NCBI RefSeq assembly: GCF_003600895.1
Contig: NZ_QYRP01000002.1
Span: 3,286,001 to 3,350,000, forward strand
Direction of reading: 5' to 3'
DNA length: 64,000 nt
From: Nocardioides cavernaquae
GTDB lineage: Bacteria; Actinomycetota; Actinomycetes; Propionibacteriales; Nocardioidaceae
Shown here: positions 44,210-52,527 of the stretch, in pieces
Position numbering within the stretch: the first letter of the stretch is position 1
How the letters are laid out: every line of letters starts with the position of its first letter
Translations under genes and position numbers: made by a program
Notes under the pieces: model-generated
Database searches by the model: none
Told to the model about the DNA's origin: nothing
What the model saw: the letters and a program-made list of their open reading frames with translations, nothing else

Positions 44210-45808
44210 ATGCACGGCACGTTTGATGGATACAAGCCCGGAGCGGCCTACGACGAGATGTTCGAGGGCGCCACGTCACGAGCGCCCTACGCAGGTCTCC
44301 ACGATGCGTTCGAGGACCTCTCGGAGGTGGACCTCAAGTCACGCGTCGATGCGCTGGCCGCGAGCTACCTCGACCAAGGCGTCACCTTCGACATCGGCGG
44401 CGAGGAGCGGGCGTTCCCGCTCGACATCCTGCCCCGCGTGATCGAGCCCGATGCCTGGGCACGGGTCGACGTCGGTGTGCAGCAGCGCGTGAAGGCGCTC
44501 GAGCTCTTCCTCGCCGACGTGTACGACGCGGGGCGCGCCTTCGAGGACGGAGTGATCCCGCGTTCGGTGATCACCACCTCCAGCCACTACCACCGGGCCG
44601 CGGCGAGCATCGCCCCGCCCAACGGTGTGCGCGTCCACGTCTCCGGCATCGACCTGATCCGCGACGCCGACGGCGAGTTCCGCGTCCTCGAGGACAACGT
44701 GCGCGTGCCCTCCGGTGTCTCCTACGTGATGACCAACCGGCGCGCGATCTCGGGCGCTCTTCCGGAGAGCTTCGCCCGCCACCGGATCCGCTCGGTCGCC
44801 GCCTACCCGCAGCGCCTGCTGGCCGCCCTCCGTGCGGCTGCGCCCGCGGGTGTCAGCGACCCGACCGTGGTCGTGCTGACCCCGGGTGTCTACAACGGTG
44901 CCTACTTCGAGCACGCCCTCCTCGCCCGGCGCATGGGCGTCGAGCTGGTCGAGGGTCGTGACCTGGTGTGCCGCCGCGGCCGCGTGATGATGCGGACCAC
45001 CCAGGGCCTCGCCCAGGTGCACGTGATCTACCGCCGCGTCGACGACGAGTTCCTCGACCCGGTGCACTTCCGTGGTGACTCGATGCTCGGCTGCCCGGGT
45101 CTGGTCAACGCGGCACGGGCCGGCAACGTCACCCTCGCCAACGCGATCGGCAACGGCGTCGCCGACGACAAGCTCGTCTACACCTACATGCCCGACCTGA
45201 TCCGCTACTACCTGAGCGAGGAGCCGGTGCTGCGCAACGTCGACACCTGGCGATGCGGCGAGCCGGACCACCTCGAGGAGGTCCTCGACCGCCTCGACGA
45301 GCTGGTGCTGAAGCCGGTCGACGGCTCGGGCGGCAAGGGCATCGTGATCGGCCCGGCTGCCGCGGTCGCCGAGCTCGACGAGCTGCGCGGCAAGATCCTC
45401 GAGGACCCCCGGTCCTGGATCGCGCAGCCGGTCGTCCAGCTCTCCACCGTCCCGACCTACGTTGGCGGCAAGATGGCGCCGCGCCACGTCGACCTGCGCC
45501 CGTTCGCGGTCAACGACGGGCAGAAGGTGTGGGTGCTCCCGGGCGGCCTGACCCGCGTCGCGCTGGCCGAGGGCGAGCTGATCGTGAACTCCTCGCGGGG
45601 CGGTGGCTCCAAGGACACCTGGGTCCTCTCCGGCCACGCCGCCGAGGTCGACGTGCTCCCGGCGAAACCGCGCGAGCCGATCACGCCCTCGCCGCAGAGC
45701 GCCGGGCCCTCGCTGCAGATGTCGAACCAGCAGCAGCAACAGGAACAGGCGTTCGCGCCAGACACCACAACCACCGGAGTGAGCGGACAGGAGGACGGCG
45801 CATGCTGA
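44210..45808 (+). CDS. Circularly permuted ATP-grasp protein
   Basis: 532 residues, CP-ATP-grasp type. 'PLDILPRVIEPDAWARVDVGVQQRVKALELFLADVY', 'HVSGIDLIRDADGEFRVLEDNVRVPSGVSYVMTNR' and 'VLKPVDGSGGKGIVIGP' are family hallmarks; the last supplies the ATP-binding lysine and glycine loop. ATP-grasp enzymes join carboxylates to amines via acyl phosphates. The C-terminal 50 residues ('SNQQQQQEQAF') are a disordered Gln-rich tail. First gene of a tight three-gene operon with an alpha-E and a transglutaminase protein, a pattern known in many bacteria and predicted to make or remodel a peptide; the product is unknown. Confidence 0.92.
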   Translation: MHGTFDGYKPGAAYDEMFEGATSRAPYAGLHDAFEDLSEVDLKSRVDALAASYLDQGVTFDIGGEERAFPLDILPRVIEPDAWARVDVGVQQRVKALELFLADVYDAGRAFEDGVIPRSVITTSSHYHRAAASIAPPNGVRVHVSGIDLIRDADGEFRVLEDNVRVPSGVSYVMTNRRAISGALPESFARHRIRSVAAYPQRLLAALRAAAPAGVSDPTVVVLTPGVYNGAYFEHALLARRMGVELVEGRDLVCRRGRVMMRTTQGLAQVHVIYRRVDDEFLDPVHFRGDSMLGCPGLVNAARAGNVTLANAIGNGVADDKLVYTYMPDLIRYYLSEEPVLRNVDTWRCGEPDHLEEVLDRLDELVLKPVDGSGGKGIVIGPAAAVAELDELRGKILEDPRSWIAQPVVQLSTVPTYVGGKMAPRHVDLRPFAVNDGQKVWVLPGGLTRVALAEGELIVNSSRGGGSKDTWVLSGHAAEVDVLPAKPREPITPSPQSAGPSLQMSNQQQQQEQAFAPDTTTTGVSGQEDGAC

Positions 45809-46737
45809 GCCGGATCGCCGAGTCCCTGTTCTGGATCGGACGCTATGTCGAGCGAGCCGAGGACACCGCACGGATCCTCGACGTCCAGCTGCAGCTGATG
45901 CTCGAGGACTCGTCGATCGACGAGGACACGACCTGCCGCACGCTGCTGTCGATCATGGGCGTGGAGGCAGCCGACGACAAGCCGGTCACCTCCCGCGCGG
46001 TCCTCGACCTCCTCGCCTACGACGTCAACTCGTCCGCCTCGATCGCAGCGACGCTGGCCGCTGCCCGCGAGTCCGCCCGGCGGGCCCGCGAAACGCTGTC
46101 GGAACCGCTGTGGGAGGCGATCAACACCACCTGGCGCGCCATCCCGTCCGGCCGCTTCCGCACGCTGCGACCACCCACGGTCTTCGGCTGGGTCCGCGAC
46201 CGTGCCGCTCTGGTCAACGGCACCGCGGACGCCACGATGACCCGCGACGAGGGTTGGCAGTTCCTGGTCCTCGGCCGGTCGATCGAGCGTGCGGACATGA
46301 CCGCCCGCCTGGTCGCAACGGCCGCTCTGGCGTCCTCCGGCTCGGTGACCGCATGGACGTCGACCCTGCGTGCCTGTGGTGGCTACGAGGCCTTCCTGCG
46401 CACCTACCGCGGGCTCGAGACCGACCGTGAGGCCGCGGAGTTCCTGCTGCTCGACCGGCTCTTCCCGCGCTCGGTCGTGCACTCGCTCTCGCGCGCCGAG
46501 CTGTGCCTCGAGAACCTCGAGTCCGGAGGCCAGCGCGCCGGCTTCCAGAACGACGCGCAGCGGCTGCTCGGCCGCACCCGCGCCGATCTCGAGTACCGCG
46601 CTCTCAGCGACGTCGTCGCCGACCTGCCCGCCGAGATGGAGCGGCTCCAGCAGACCTGTGCGGCAGCCACCGAGGCGGTCAGCCGTCGCTACTTCGCCGG
46701 GGCAGAGGCGACCGAATGGCAAGGAGGGCGGGTCTGA
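45802..46737 (+). CDS. Alpha-E domain protein
   Basis: 311 residues from the ATG at 45802, which overlaps the ATP-grasp stop by 7 bases. 'LSRIAESLFWIGRYVERAEDTARILDVQLQLML' opens the all-helical alpha-E domain; 'GWQFLVLGRSIERADMTARLV' in the middle repeats that pattern, so the domain is two similar halves. Helical throughout, with no catalytic motif I can name. It always seems to accompany CP-ATP-grasp proteins and probably acts as their partner in peptide ligation. The next gene overlaps its stop (ATG within TGATG). Confidence 0.92.
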   Translation: MLSRIAESLFWIGRYVERAEDTARILDVQLQLMLEDSSIDEDTTCRTLLSIMGVEAADDKPVTSRAVLDLLAYDVNSSASIAATLAAARESARRARETLSEPLWEAINTTWRAIPSGRFRTLRPPTVFGWVRDRAALVNGTADATMTRDEGWQFLVLGRSIERADMTARLVATAALASSGSVTAWTSTLRACGGYEAFLRTYRGLETDREAAEFLLLDRLFPRSVVHSLSRAELCLENLESGGQRAGFQNDAQRLLGRTRADLEYRALSDVVADLPAEMERLQQTCAAATEAVSRRYFAGAEATEWQGGRV

Positions 46738-47579
46738 TGCAGCTGCGCATCGTCCACACCACCGGTTACGAGTACGACGGCGCCGCCAAGGCGTCGTACA
46801 ACGAGGCACGGCTGACGCCCGGCACCTCCGCCGAGCAGATCGTGGTGCACACGCGCCTCGACATCGCTCCGACTCCCTGGGCCTACAGCTACCGCGACTA
46901 CTTCGGCACGCAGGTCACCGCCTTCGAGATCAACGAGCCGCACGAGTCGCTGCGGGTCACCTCGATCGCCACGGTGCACACCAACCGGGCCACCGCGGCG
47001 CCGCCGTCGCTGGCCTGGTCAGAGGTGCTCTCCCCCGACGTCGCCGACGCCCAGTGCGAGTACCTCGCCACCACCGATGACCTGGTCGCGCCGCCCGAGG
47101 AGCTGATGCTCGCGGTCAAGGAGATCGCCTCACGCGCCTCGCGCCCGGGCAACGCGGCTCGCGAGATCTGCGCGCTGGTGCACGAGGAGATCACCTACAT
47201 GCCCGGAGCGACCGACGTACTCACTCCTGCGTCGGTGGCATGGGAGCAGCGTGCCGGTGTCTGCCAGGACCTGGCCCACCTCGTCGTCGGCTCACTGCGC
47301 GCGCTGGGCATCCCGGCGCGCTACGTCTCGGGCTACCTGCACCCCGACAAGGAGCCGCAGGCCGGTGTCACGGTCACGGGCGAGTCGCATGCCTGGGTCG
47401 AGTGGTGGGACGCCGGCTGGCGCGGGTTCGACCCGACCAACGACGAGCCCGTCGGCAACCGCCACGTGGCGATCGCCGCCGGACGCGACTACCGCGACGT
47501 GCGGCCGCTCTCGGGCATCTACAGCGGTGGCGTCACCTCGTCGATGTTTGTTGACGTGCAGATCACCCGTTTGTCCTGA
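46737..47579 (+). CDS. Transglutaminase-like cysteine protease family protein
   Basis: 280 residues. The N-terminal 'LRIVHTTGYEYDGAAKASYNEARLTP' is the bacterial transglutaminase N-terminal region. Catalytic triad: C176 in 'RAGVCQDLAHLVVGSLRALGIPARYVSGYL', H218 in 'SHAWVEWW' and D232 in 'FDPTNDEPVG'. No signal peptide, so it works in the cytoplasm as peptidase or amidotransferase on the product of the ATP-grasp protein. The ATG at 46737 shares its A with the TGA of the alpha-E gene. AAGGAGG lies 11 bases upstream. Confidence 0.93.
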   Translation: MQLRIVHTTGYEYDGAAKASYNEARLTPGTSAEQIVVHTRLDIAPTPWAYSYRDYFGTQVTAFEINEPHESLRVTSIATVHTNRATAAPPSLAWSEVLSPDVADAQCEYLATTDDLVAPPEELMLAVKEIASRASRPGNAAREICALVHEEITYMPGATDVLTPASVAWEQRAGVCQDLAHLVVGSLRALGIPARYVSGYLHPDKEPQAGVTVTGESHAWVEWWDAGWRGFDPTNDEPVGNRHVAIAAGRDYRDVRPLSGIYSGGVTSSMFVDVQITRLS

Positions 47580-47597
47580 CCCGTCTTCCGCGCCCTG

Positions 47598-47622
47598 CAA
47601 GGATCCCCGAAGTTGATCCTTG
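47598..47622. repeat. Inverted repeat CAAGGATC-N9-GATCCTTG
   Basis: Perfect 8-bp arms with a 9-base loop, starting 18 bases after the transglutaminase stop. There is no T-run, so termination is doubtful; an operator for the L,D-transpeptidase gene 75 bases downstream is equally possible. Confidence 0.4.
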
Positions 47623-47696
47623 GGAAGCGCAACCGTTCGGGTCGCTCGTGCGTCTCACCAGAGAGAGACAAACACTCGGGAGCCTTGGGGGCACAC

Positions 47697-48524
47697 ATGC
47701 GACGAATGCAAGCGATCACCGGAATCGTGGCCACCACGCTCCTGCTCGGCGGCGGCTCCGCCTTCGGTACGCCGCGCACGACGGACGCGACCCCGTCGCC
47801 CACCACCACGGCGAGCACCACCACGAGTCCCACCCCGACACCGACGACGACCACCTCCCCCACGCCGAGCCCGACGACGACCACCACCACCACGGTGAAG
47901 CACACGCTCGCGAACGCGCAGCGCCTGCTCAACGGACTCGGCTGCGACGCCGGTCTGGTCGACGGACGGGCGGGCACGCACACGACTGCCGCGATCATCC
48001 GCTTCCAGGCCGCCAACCGGCTCGCCCAGGTCGGCTGGATGAACAGCACCACCTGGAACAAGCTGACGGCCACGAAGAAGATCGCGTGCAACCGGCGCCC
48101 GGTCCCGGCGTACTCCGGGACGGGTCGGCGCATCGTCGTCGACCGCACCCAGAACTGGATCTGGCTGGTCCGCAGCGACGGCACGATCAAGTGGCAGGGC
48201 GGGATGATCGACAACCCGACGGTGTGGCGCTCCGGCACCTACCGCAGCGGCTCGGACTGCGGGCGTCCCGCGCACAGCCGCTACGGGCTCGACTACTCGA
48301 AGACGCTGCGCCTCGACTACTTCACGCGGCTGGTCACCGGCCAGTGCGGCGTCGGCTTCCACCGCGTGCCGGTCTACCGCACCAGCGGCAACCAGATCCA
48401 CCCGGACTGGTACCTCGGCACCAACCTCAAGGTGTCCCACGGCTGCATGCGCGTCACGATGCGCACGGCACAGGAGATCACCGCGTTTACCGCGGGCTCG
48501 ACCAGGATCGTGGTCAAGCCCTGA
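47697..48524 (+). CDS. Secreted L,D-transpeptidase with peptidoglycan-binding domain
   Basis: 275 residues from the ATG at 47697. Sec signal peptide 'MQAITGIVATTLLLGGGSAF' (about 4-23), then a Thr/Pro/Ser linker of about 45 residues coded by near-repetitive ACC/ACG codons. A peptidoglycan-binding domain follows ('ANAQRLLNGLGCDAGLVDGRAGTHTTAAIIRFQAAN'), then a YkuD domain ending in the active site 'SHGCMR' (H248, C250). L,D-transpeptidases make 3-3 cross-links or attach proteins to the wall. It is not clearly part of the preceding operon. Confidence 0.92.
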   Translation: MRRMQAITGIVATTLLLGGGSAFGTPRTTDATPSPTTTASTTTSPTPTPTTTTSPTPSPTTTTTTTVKHTLANAQRLLNGLGCDAGLVDGRAGTHTTAAIIRFQAANRLAQVGWMNSTTWNKLTATKKIACNRRPVPAYSGTGRRIVVDRTQNWIWLVRSDGTIKWQGGMIDNPTVWRSGTYRSGSDCGRPAHSRYGLDYSKTLRLDYFTRLVTGQCGVGFHRVPVYRTSGNQIHPDWYLGTNLKVSHGCMRVTMRTAQEITAFTAGSTRIVVKP

Positions 48525-48530
48525 TCACCT

Positions 48531-48941
48531 TCAGGAGCTGAGGAAGCGCTCGACCCGCAGCACGGCCGCACCGTGGTCGTATTCACCGGACATGGCGTAC
48601 GCCAGCCGCAGGTGCGGGAGCGCCTCGGCGAGCCGGTTCTGCCGCTCCAGCGCGCGTCCGAGCGCGTGGCGGGCCCAGTCGTCGTCCGGCACCTCCTCGA
48701 CAAGAGCACGCAGCTCCGCCTCGGCCTTGTTCAGCTGCGCCCGCTTGAGGTACGCCCAGGCCCGCAGGCTGCGCAGACCCCGGTCCGCGGGCTCGATCTC
48801 CAGCGCGGCCTCGATGACCTCGAGTGCCTCCTTCGGGGAGCGCCGCTCGATCAGGTCGTACGCCGTGGCGTAGGCCCGCTCCGGGGCCCGCTGCCCCGGG
48901 AACACGATGGCAGGGGCGGCGATCTCGTCGAACTCGTTCAT
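48531..48941 (-). CDS. TPR protein
   Basis: 136 residues from the ATG at 48941 (a TTG at 48950 would add three). Helical repeats with TPR positions: 'AYATAYDLIERRSPKEALEVIEAALEIEPADRGLRSLRAWAYLKRAQLNKAEAELRALVEEVPDDDWARHALGRALERQNRLAEALPHLRLAYAMSG'. It is a short stand-alone adaptor, function unknown. Convergent with the L,D-transpeptidase gene and just downstream of the RNase P RNA on the same strand. Confidence 0.85.
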   Translation of the reverse strand: MNEFDEIAAPAIVFPGQRAPERAYATAYDLIERRSPKEALEVIEAALEIEPADRGLRSLRAWAYLKRAQLNKAEAELRALVEEVPDDDWARHALGRALERQNRLAEALPHLRLAYAMSGEYDHGAAVLRVERFLSS

Positions 48942-48989
48942 GGTGAGCAAACGCTCGTCGGACGCCTTCTCTTCCCGATCCGGCCTGTG

Positions 48990-49383
48990 TGCGGAGGGGC
49001 TGGCTCATAGGCCGGGTTTTGTTCCCCGGTCGGCCTCACGACCGACCGGCTGGCGACCATCCATCTAGGACGACCGTTGCCGGCCGCCTCAAGCGATCTA
49101 CCCGCACGCTCGGGCGAGCAGCCCTCAGGCACGTGCTGTTCGATCTTGCTCCGGGTGGGGTTTACCTAGCTACGCCGGTCACCCGGCGTACTGGTGGTCT
49201 CTTGCACCACCGTTTCACCCTTACCTCCCGGTTGCCCGGAAGGCGGTCTGTTCTCTGTGGCACTGTCCCGCGGGTTGCCCCGGGTCGCTGTTGGCGACCA
49301 CCCTGCTCTGTGGAGCCCGGACCTTCCTCGGCCGCATCCCGAAGGACACGAACGCGGTCGCCCGGCCAGCCCCTCCGCATCCG
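48990..49383 (-). ncRNA. rnpB: RNase P RNA (class A)
   Basis: The RNA component of RNase P, which trims the 5' leaders of tRNAs. On the minus strand the ends pair: GCGGAGGGGCTGG near the 5' end (49366-49381) with CCAGCCCCTCCGC near the 3' end (48991-49003). Conserved blocks are in order: GAGGAAGGTCCGGGCTCC, the ACAGAGCAGGGTGG region, CAGAGAACAGACCG, GGTAAGGGTGAAACGG, and the 3' segment AACAAAACCCGGCCTATGAGCC. Ends are accurate to a few bases. No protein gene fits this 400-base stretch. The upstream RNB nuclease gene ends 35 bases away. Confidence 0.95.
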
Positions 49384-49417
49384 CGAGTGTAGGCCACGGC
49401 GTGTCGGGCCGCCCATC

Positions 49418-50860
49418 TCACAGTGTGAAGGCGACCCGCCGCTGGGCGGTGTCTGCTGTCGCCAGCCTGACCGTCACAGCCTGGCCCAGCGGAATCGGCC
49501 CGGCAGAGTCGAGGTCTGCCTCCACCGCGGGATCGGCAAGGGTGACGCGGCCGCGGGTCGGCTTGCGGTCGTCCACGTCGACGACGACCGCGTCGAAGGA
49601 CTGCCCGACACAGGGAGCGAGGACGCCCGCCTCGACCAGGTCGACGATGGCGTTCTCATAGCCGTGTGCCTTGCGCGACGACTCCCGCATCGTGTCCGGC
49701 ACGACGGAGAGCTTCTCGAGCGCCCAGGCCGGGACGTCGGTGCCAGCGCAGAAGGCGATGCAGCACTCGAGGGCGTAGCGGTCGACCAGCCGGCGCAGCG
49801 GCGCAGTCACGTGGGCATATTCGGCGGCGATCGCGCTGTGCCGCGGCTGCTCGGGCGCGGCGCCCTGGAACCCGGCGTACCCGGATCCGCGCAGCAGTCG
49901 GGTGCAGGAGACCGCCATGGCGGCATGCGACGGCTGGGTCGGGTCGAGCGAGCGGACGAAGGTGGGGTAGTCCATCCCGGCCGGCCAGTCGACCTTCAGC
50001 GCAGCAGCAGTACGCCGCAGCCGGGCGACGTCGCGCGGGTCGGCGGGAGGCAGCGTGCGCAGGATGCCCGCGCCGCCCTTGAGCATGATCTGGGCCGCGG
50101 CCATGCCGGTGAGCAGCGAGATCTGGGCGTTCCACTGCTCGACGGGCGCCTGGGCGCGGAACTCGAGGCGCCAGGTGTCGCCGTCGACGTCGATCTCCTG
50201 CTCCGGGATCGGCAGGGACACGCCACCGCGGGCCGCCTCGAGCGCGATCCTCAACTGGCCGATCTCCTTGAGCACGACGAAGACCTCGTCGGCCGAGCCG
50301 GAGTCGAGCTGCTCCTGCACCTCGTCGTACGCGTGGCGGGAGCGGGACTTCACCAGGGCTCGCTCGACCTTCGCGTCGGTCTGCTCACCGCGCACGTCGA
50401 GCGTGATGGTCCACAGCAGCGCGGGGCGGACCTGGTCGGGCAGCAGAGAACCCGCCGCCTCGGAGATGGCCTTGGGGTGCAACGGGATCTTGGAGTCCGC
50501 GCCGTAGAGCGTCTCGCCGCGCCTGTTGGCCTCGACGTCGACGGGGTCACCGGCCGTGATGAACGCAGCCAGGTCCGCGATCGCGTAGTGGACCGTGAAC
50601 CCGTCGCCGGTGCGCTCCACGTGGAGGGCCTGGTCGAGGTCCATCGAACCCTCCGGGTCGATCGTCACGAACGGGACGTCGGTGCGATCCAGCTCGGGCA
50701 GGCGCGGCGCCGCGGCGGCCGCAACGGCGGCGGCCTCCACCTCCGGCGGGAACTCCGGGCTCACCTGGAGCTCGGTCTGGATCGCTGCAATCCCGTCGCG
50801 AAGCGTCGTTGCAGCAACACCATCGGACAACCTGCGGACCCGGACCACACGCTTCGCCAT
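49418..50860 (-). CDS. RNB domain ribonuclease (RNase II/R family, short form)
   Basis: 480 residues from the ATG at 50860. The RNB catalytic core is 'FVTIDPEGSMDLDQALHVER' with its cluster of metal-binding aspartates, 'YAIADLAAFI' and 'YAHVTAPLRRLVDRYALEC'. The protein is shorter than RNase R or RNase II and lacks clear N-terminal cold-shock domains; a small S1-like barrel may form the C-terminus ('SFDAVVVDVDDRKPTRGRVTLADP'). It degrades RNA from the 3' end in related proteins. An in-frame ATG at 50869 overlaps the -10 element TAGGGT, so 50860 is preferred. Adjacent to rnpB, perhaps by chance. Confidence 0.9.
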   Translation of the reverse strand: MAKRVVRVRRLSDGVAATTLRDGIAAIQTELQVSPEFPPEVEAAAVAAAAAPRLPELDRTDVPFVTIDPEGSMDLDQALHVERTGDGFTVHYAIADLAAFITAGDPVDVEANRRGETLYGADSKIPLHPKAISEAAGSLLPDQVRPALLWTITLDVRGEQTDAKVERALVKSRSRHAYDEVQEQLDSGSADEVFVVLKEIGQLRIALEAARGGVSLPIPEQEIDVDGDTWRLEFRAQAPVEQWNAQISLLTGMAAAQIMLKGGAGILRTLPPADPRDVARLRRTAAALKVDWPAGMDYPTFVRSLDPTQPSHAAMAVSCTRLLRGSGYAGFQGAAPEQPRHSAIAAEYAHVTAPLRRLVDRYALECCIAFCAGTDVPAWALEKLSVVPDTMRESSRKAHGYENAIVDLVEAGVLAPCVGQSFDAVVVDVDDRKPTRGRVTLADPAVEADLDSAGPIPLGQAVTVRLATADTAQRRVAFTL

Positions 50861-50867
50861 GCCGGTC

Positions 50868-50873
50868 ACCCTA
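50868..50873 (-). promoter_or_regulatory. -10 element (TAGGGT) for leaderless RNB nuclease gene
   Basis: On the minus strand TAGGGT ends 7 bases before the ATG at 50860; it overlaps the alternative ATG at 50869 and so argues against it. Confidence 0.45.
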
Positions 50874-50949
50874 ACCAGAGGTGAACTCAGGGGGCGAGAT
50901 CACACCCCTCCGGTGACCCCGGTTACGGCGTTCCACGACGCCCACCCCC

Positions 50950-50955
50950 TAGCAT
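50950..50955 (+). promoter_or_regulatory. -10 element (TAGCAT) for leaderless yaaA
   Basis: TAGCAT ends exactly 6 bases before the yaaA GTG; no ribosome binding site. Confidence 0.5.
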
Positions 50956-50961
50956 TCGTCC

Positions 50962-51777
50962 GTGCTGATCCTGTTGCCGCCCAGCGAGGGCAAGTCCGCC
51001 CCGCGCCGTGGCCCGGCACTCGACCTCACCGCGCTCGGCTCCCCCGCTCTCACCGACGCGCGCACCCAGGTCCTCGCCGCGCTGGTCGACCTGTGCCGTG
51101 TCGATGCCGATCCCGACGTGCCGATGCAGAACGCGCTCCTGCTCGAGCGGGCCGCCGCAACCCTCGGCCTCGGCAGCAGCCAGAGCGAGCTCGTGCACCT
51201 CAACGCCGCGCTGCGCACCAGCGCGACCACGCGCGCGGACAAGATCTACACCGGCGTGCTCTACGACGCGCTCGGCTTCGCCACTCTCTCTGCCGCCGCG
51301 AAGCGACGGGCCAACACCCGGGTGGCCGTTGCGAGCAGCCTGTTCGGCCTGGTGCGGCCCAACGACGCCATCCCGGCGTACCGGCTCTCCGGCGACGTCA
51401 CGATCCCCGGCCTCGGTCCGGTCGCGGGCGTGTGGCGCGAGGCGCTCGAGCCCGCGGTCCGCGAGGCGCTCGGCAACGGCCTGCTGGTCGATCTCCGGTC
51501 GACGATGTACGCCGCGTTCTGGCGTCCGCCTGCGGACCTCGCCGACCGCGTGGCGACCGTGCGCGTCCTCCACGAGCACAACGGCACCCGCAAGGTGGTC
51601 AGTCACTTCAACAAGGCCACCAAGGGGCGCATCGTGCGTGCGGTGCTCGAGCACGGCGGGAACCCGCGCACCCCCGACGGGTTCGCGGACCTGCTGGTCG
51701 AGCTGGGCTGGGACGTCGAGGTTCATCAGCCCACCCGCAAGGGCACCCAGCTCGACGTGGTCGTCAGTGAGATCTGA
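50962..51777 (+). CDS. yaaA: YaaA family peroxide stress protein
   Basis: 271 residues. 'LILLPPSEGKSAP' at the start is the family signature; 'IYTGVLYDALGFATLS', 'NDAIPAYRLSGDVTIPG', 'LLVDLRSTMYAAFW' and 'VSHFNKATKGRIVRAVLEHG' are all conserved. In E. coli YaaA limits free iron and protects DNA during peroxide stress. The fold binds DNA. Alone on the plus strand, divergent from the RNB gene across 101 bases; it ends 3 bases before the convergent phosphatase gene. Confidence 0.93.
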   Translation: MLILLPPSEGKSAPRRGPALDLTALGSPALTDARTQVLAALVDLCRVDADPDVPMQNALLLERAAATLGLGSSQSELVHLNAALRTSATTRADKIYTGVLYDALGFATLSAAAKRRANTRVAVASSLFGLVRPNDAIPAYRLSGDVTIPGLGPVAGVWREALEPAVREALGNGLLVDLRSTMYAAFWRPPADLADRVATVRVLHEHNGTRKVVSHFNKATKGRIVRAVLEHGGNPRTPDGFADLLVELGWDVEVHQPTRKGTQLDVVVSEI

Positions 51778-51780
51778 GCG

Positions 51781-52527
51781 TCAGAGCGGGAATGCCGTCG
51801 CGCTCGGGGTGGCGTTGAAGGTCCGCATGGACGCCATGCGCTCGTCACCGTTCTCGCCACCGACGAAGTAGGACAGCACGGTGACCGACGCCGGAGTGAG
51901 CTCGAGCCGGTAGAGGCTGGTCAACGGCGCCTCGAGCGCGTGCGCGACCAGCGTCTTGATCGGGGTCACGTGGCTGACCAGCGCGACCGTCTTGCCCGCG
52001 TAGGTGGTCAGGACCCGGTCCAGGCCCTCGAGGACACGCTTCTCCACCGAGCGGAACGACTCTCCGCCACCCGGCGCGTGGTCCATCGAGCCGAACCAGG
52101 TCTGCAGCTCCTCGGGGAAGACCTCGGAGACCTCGACGAAGGTCATGCCGTCCCAGGTGCCGAACTCCATCTCGGCGAACCCGTCGTCGATCAGCACCTC
52201 GTGCTTGCCGAGTCCGGCCGCGACGATCTCCGCCGACTCACGGGTGCGGCGCACCGGTGAGGCCAGCACGACGTCGATCTGGTCCGCGACCGGGGCCAGC
52301 CACTCTGCGGTGGCCTGCACCTGCGAGCGGCCGGTGTCGTTGAGCCCCGGGTTGGCCGACAGCAGTCCCCCGGAGAAGCGCCGCTCGGTCGTGTGGTCGG
52401 TCTCGCCGTGGCGGATCAGGACCAGCCGGGTCGGCGGCTGACCGGGAAAGCTCCAGCCCCGGGCCGGAGCAGCCTTGGTGCCGTCCGCTCCCGCGGAGCC
52501 GTCCGAGCCGTCGAGCCCCGCGGTCAC
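51781..52527 (-). CDS. Histidine phosphatase (lacks the RNase HI domain of mycobacterial homologs)
   Basis: 248 residues from the GTG at 52527, which overlaps the stop of the zinc-ribbon gene (GTGA). The phosphatase core starts at 'RLVLIRHGETDHT' (H40 is the phosphorylated histidine), continues with 'GLNDTGRSQVQATAEWL', 'ASPVRRTRESAEIV', acid-donor region 'EMEFGTWDGMTF', and 'VALVSHVTPIKTLVAHAL' with the second histidine. In mycobacteria the gene in this position (Rv2228c) carries an N-terminal RNase HI domain. Here only about 35 Gly/Ser/Ala-rich residues precede the phosphatase. Substrate uncertain. Confidence 0.92.
   Translation of the reverse strand: MTAGLDGSDGSAGADGTKAAPARGWSFPGQPPTRLVLIRHGETDHTTERRFSGGLLSANPGLNDTGRSQVQATAEWLAPVADQIDVVLASPVRRTRESAEIVAAGLGKHEVLIDDGFAEMEFGTWDGMTFVEVSEVFPEELQTWFGSMDHAPGGGESFRSVEKRVLEGLDRVLTTYAGKTVALVSHVTPIKTLVAHALEAPLTSLYRLELTPASVTVLSYFVGGENGDERMASMRTFNATPSATAFPL

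Noticed and set aside
47790..47900. Repetitive ACC/ACG stretch resembling a tandem repeat
   Set aside because: It encodes the Thr/Pro linker of the L,D-transpeptidase, and the unit is not regular. Low complexity of the linker explains it.
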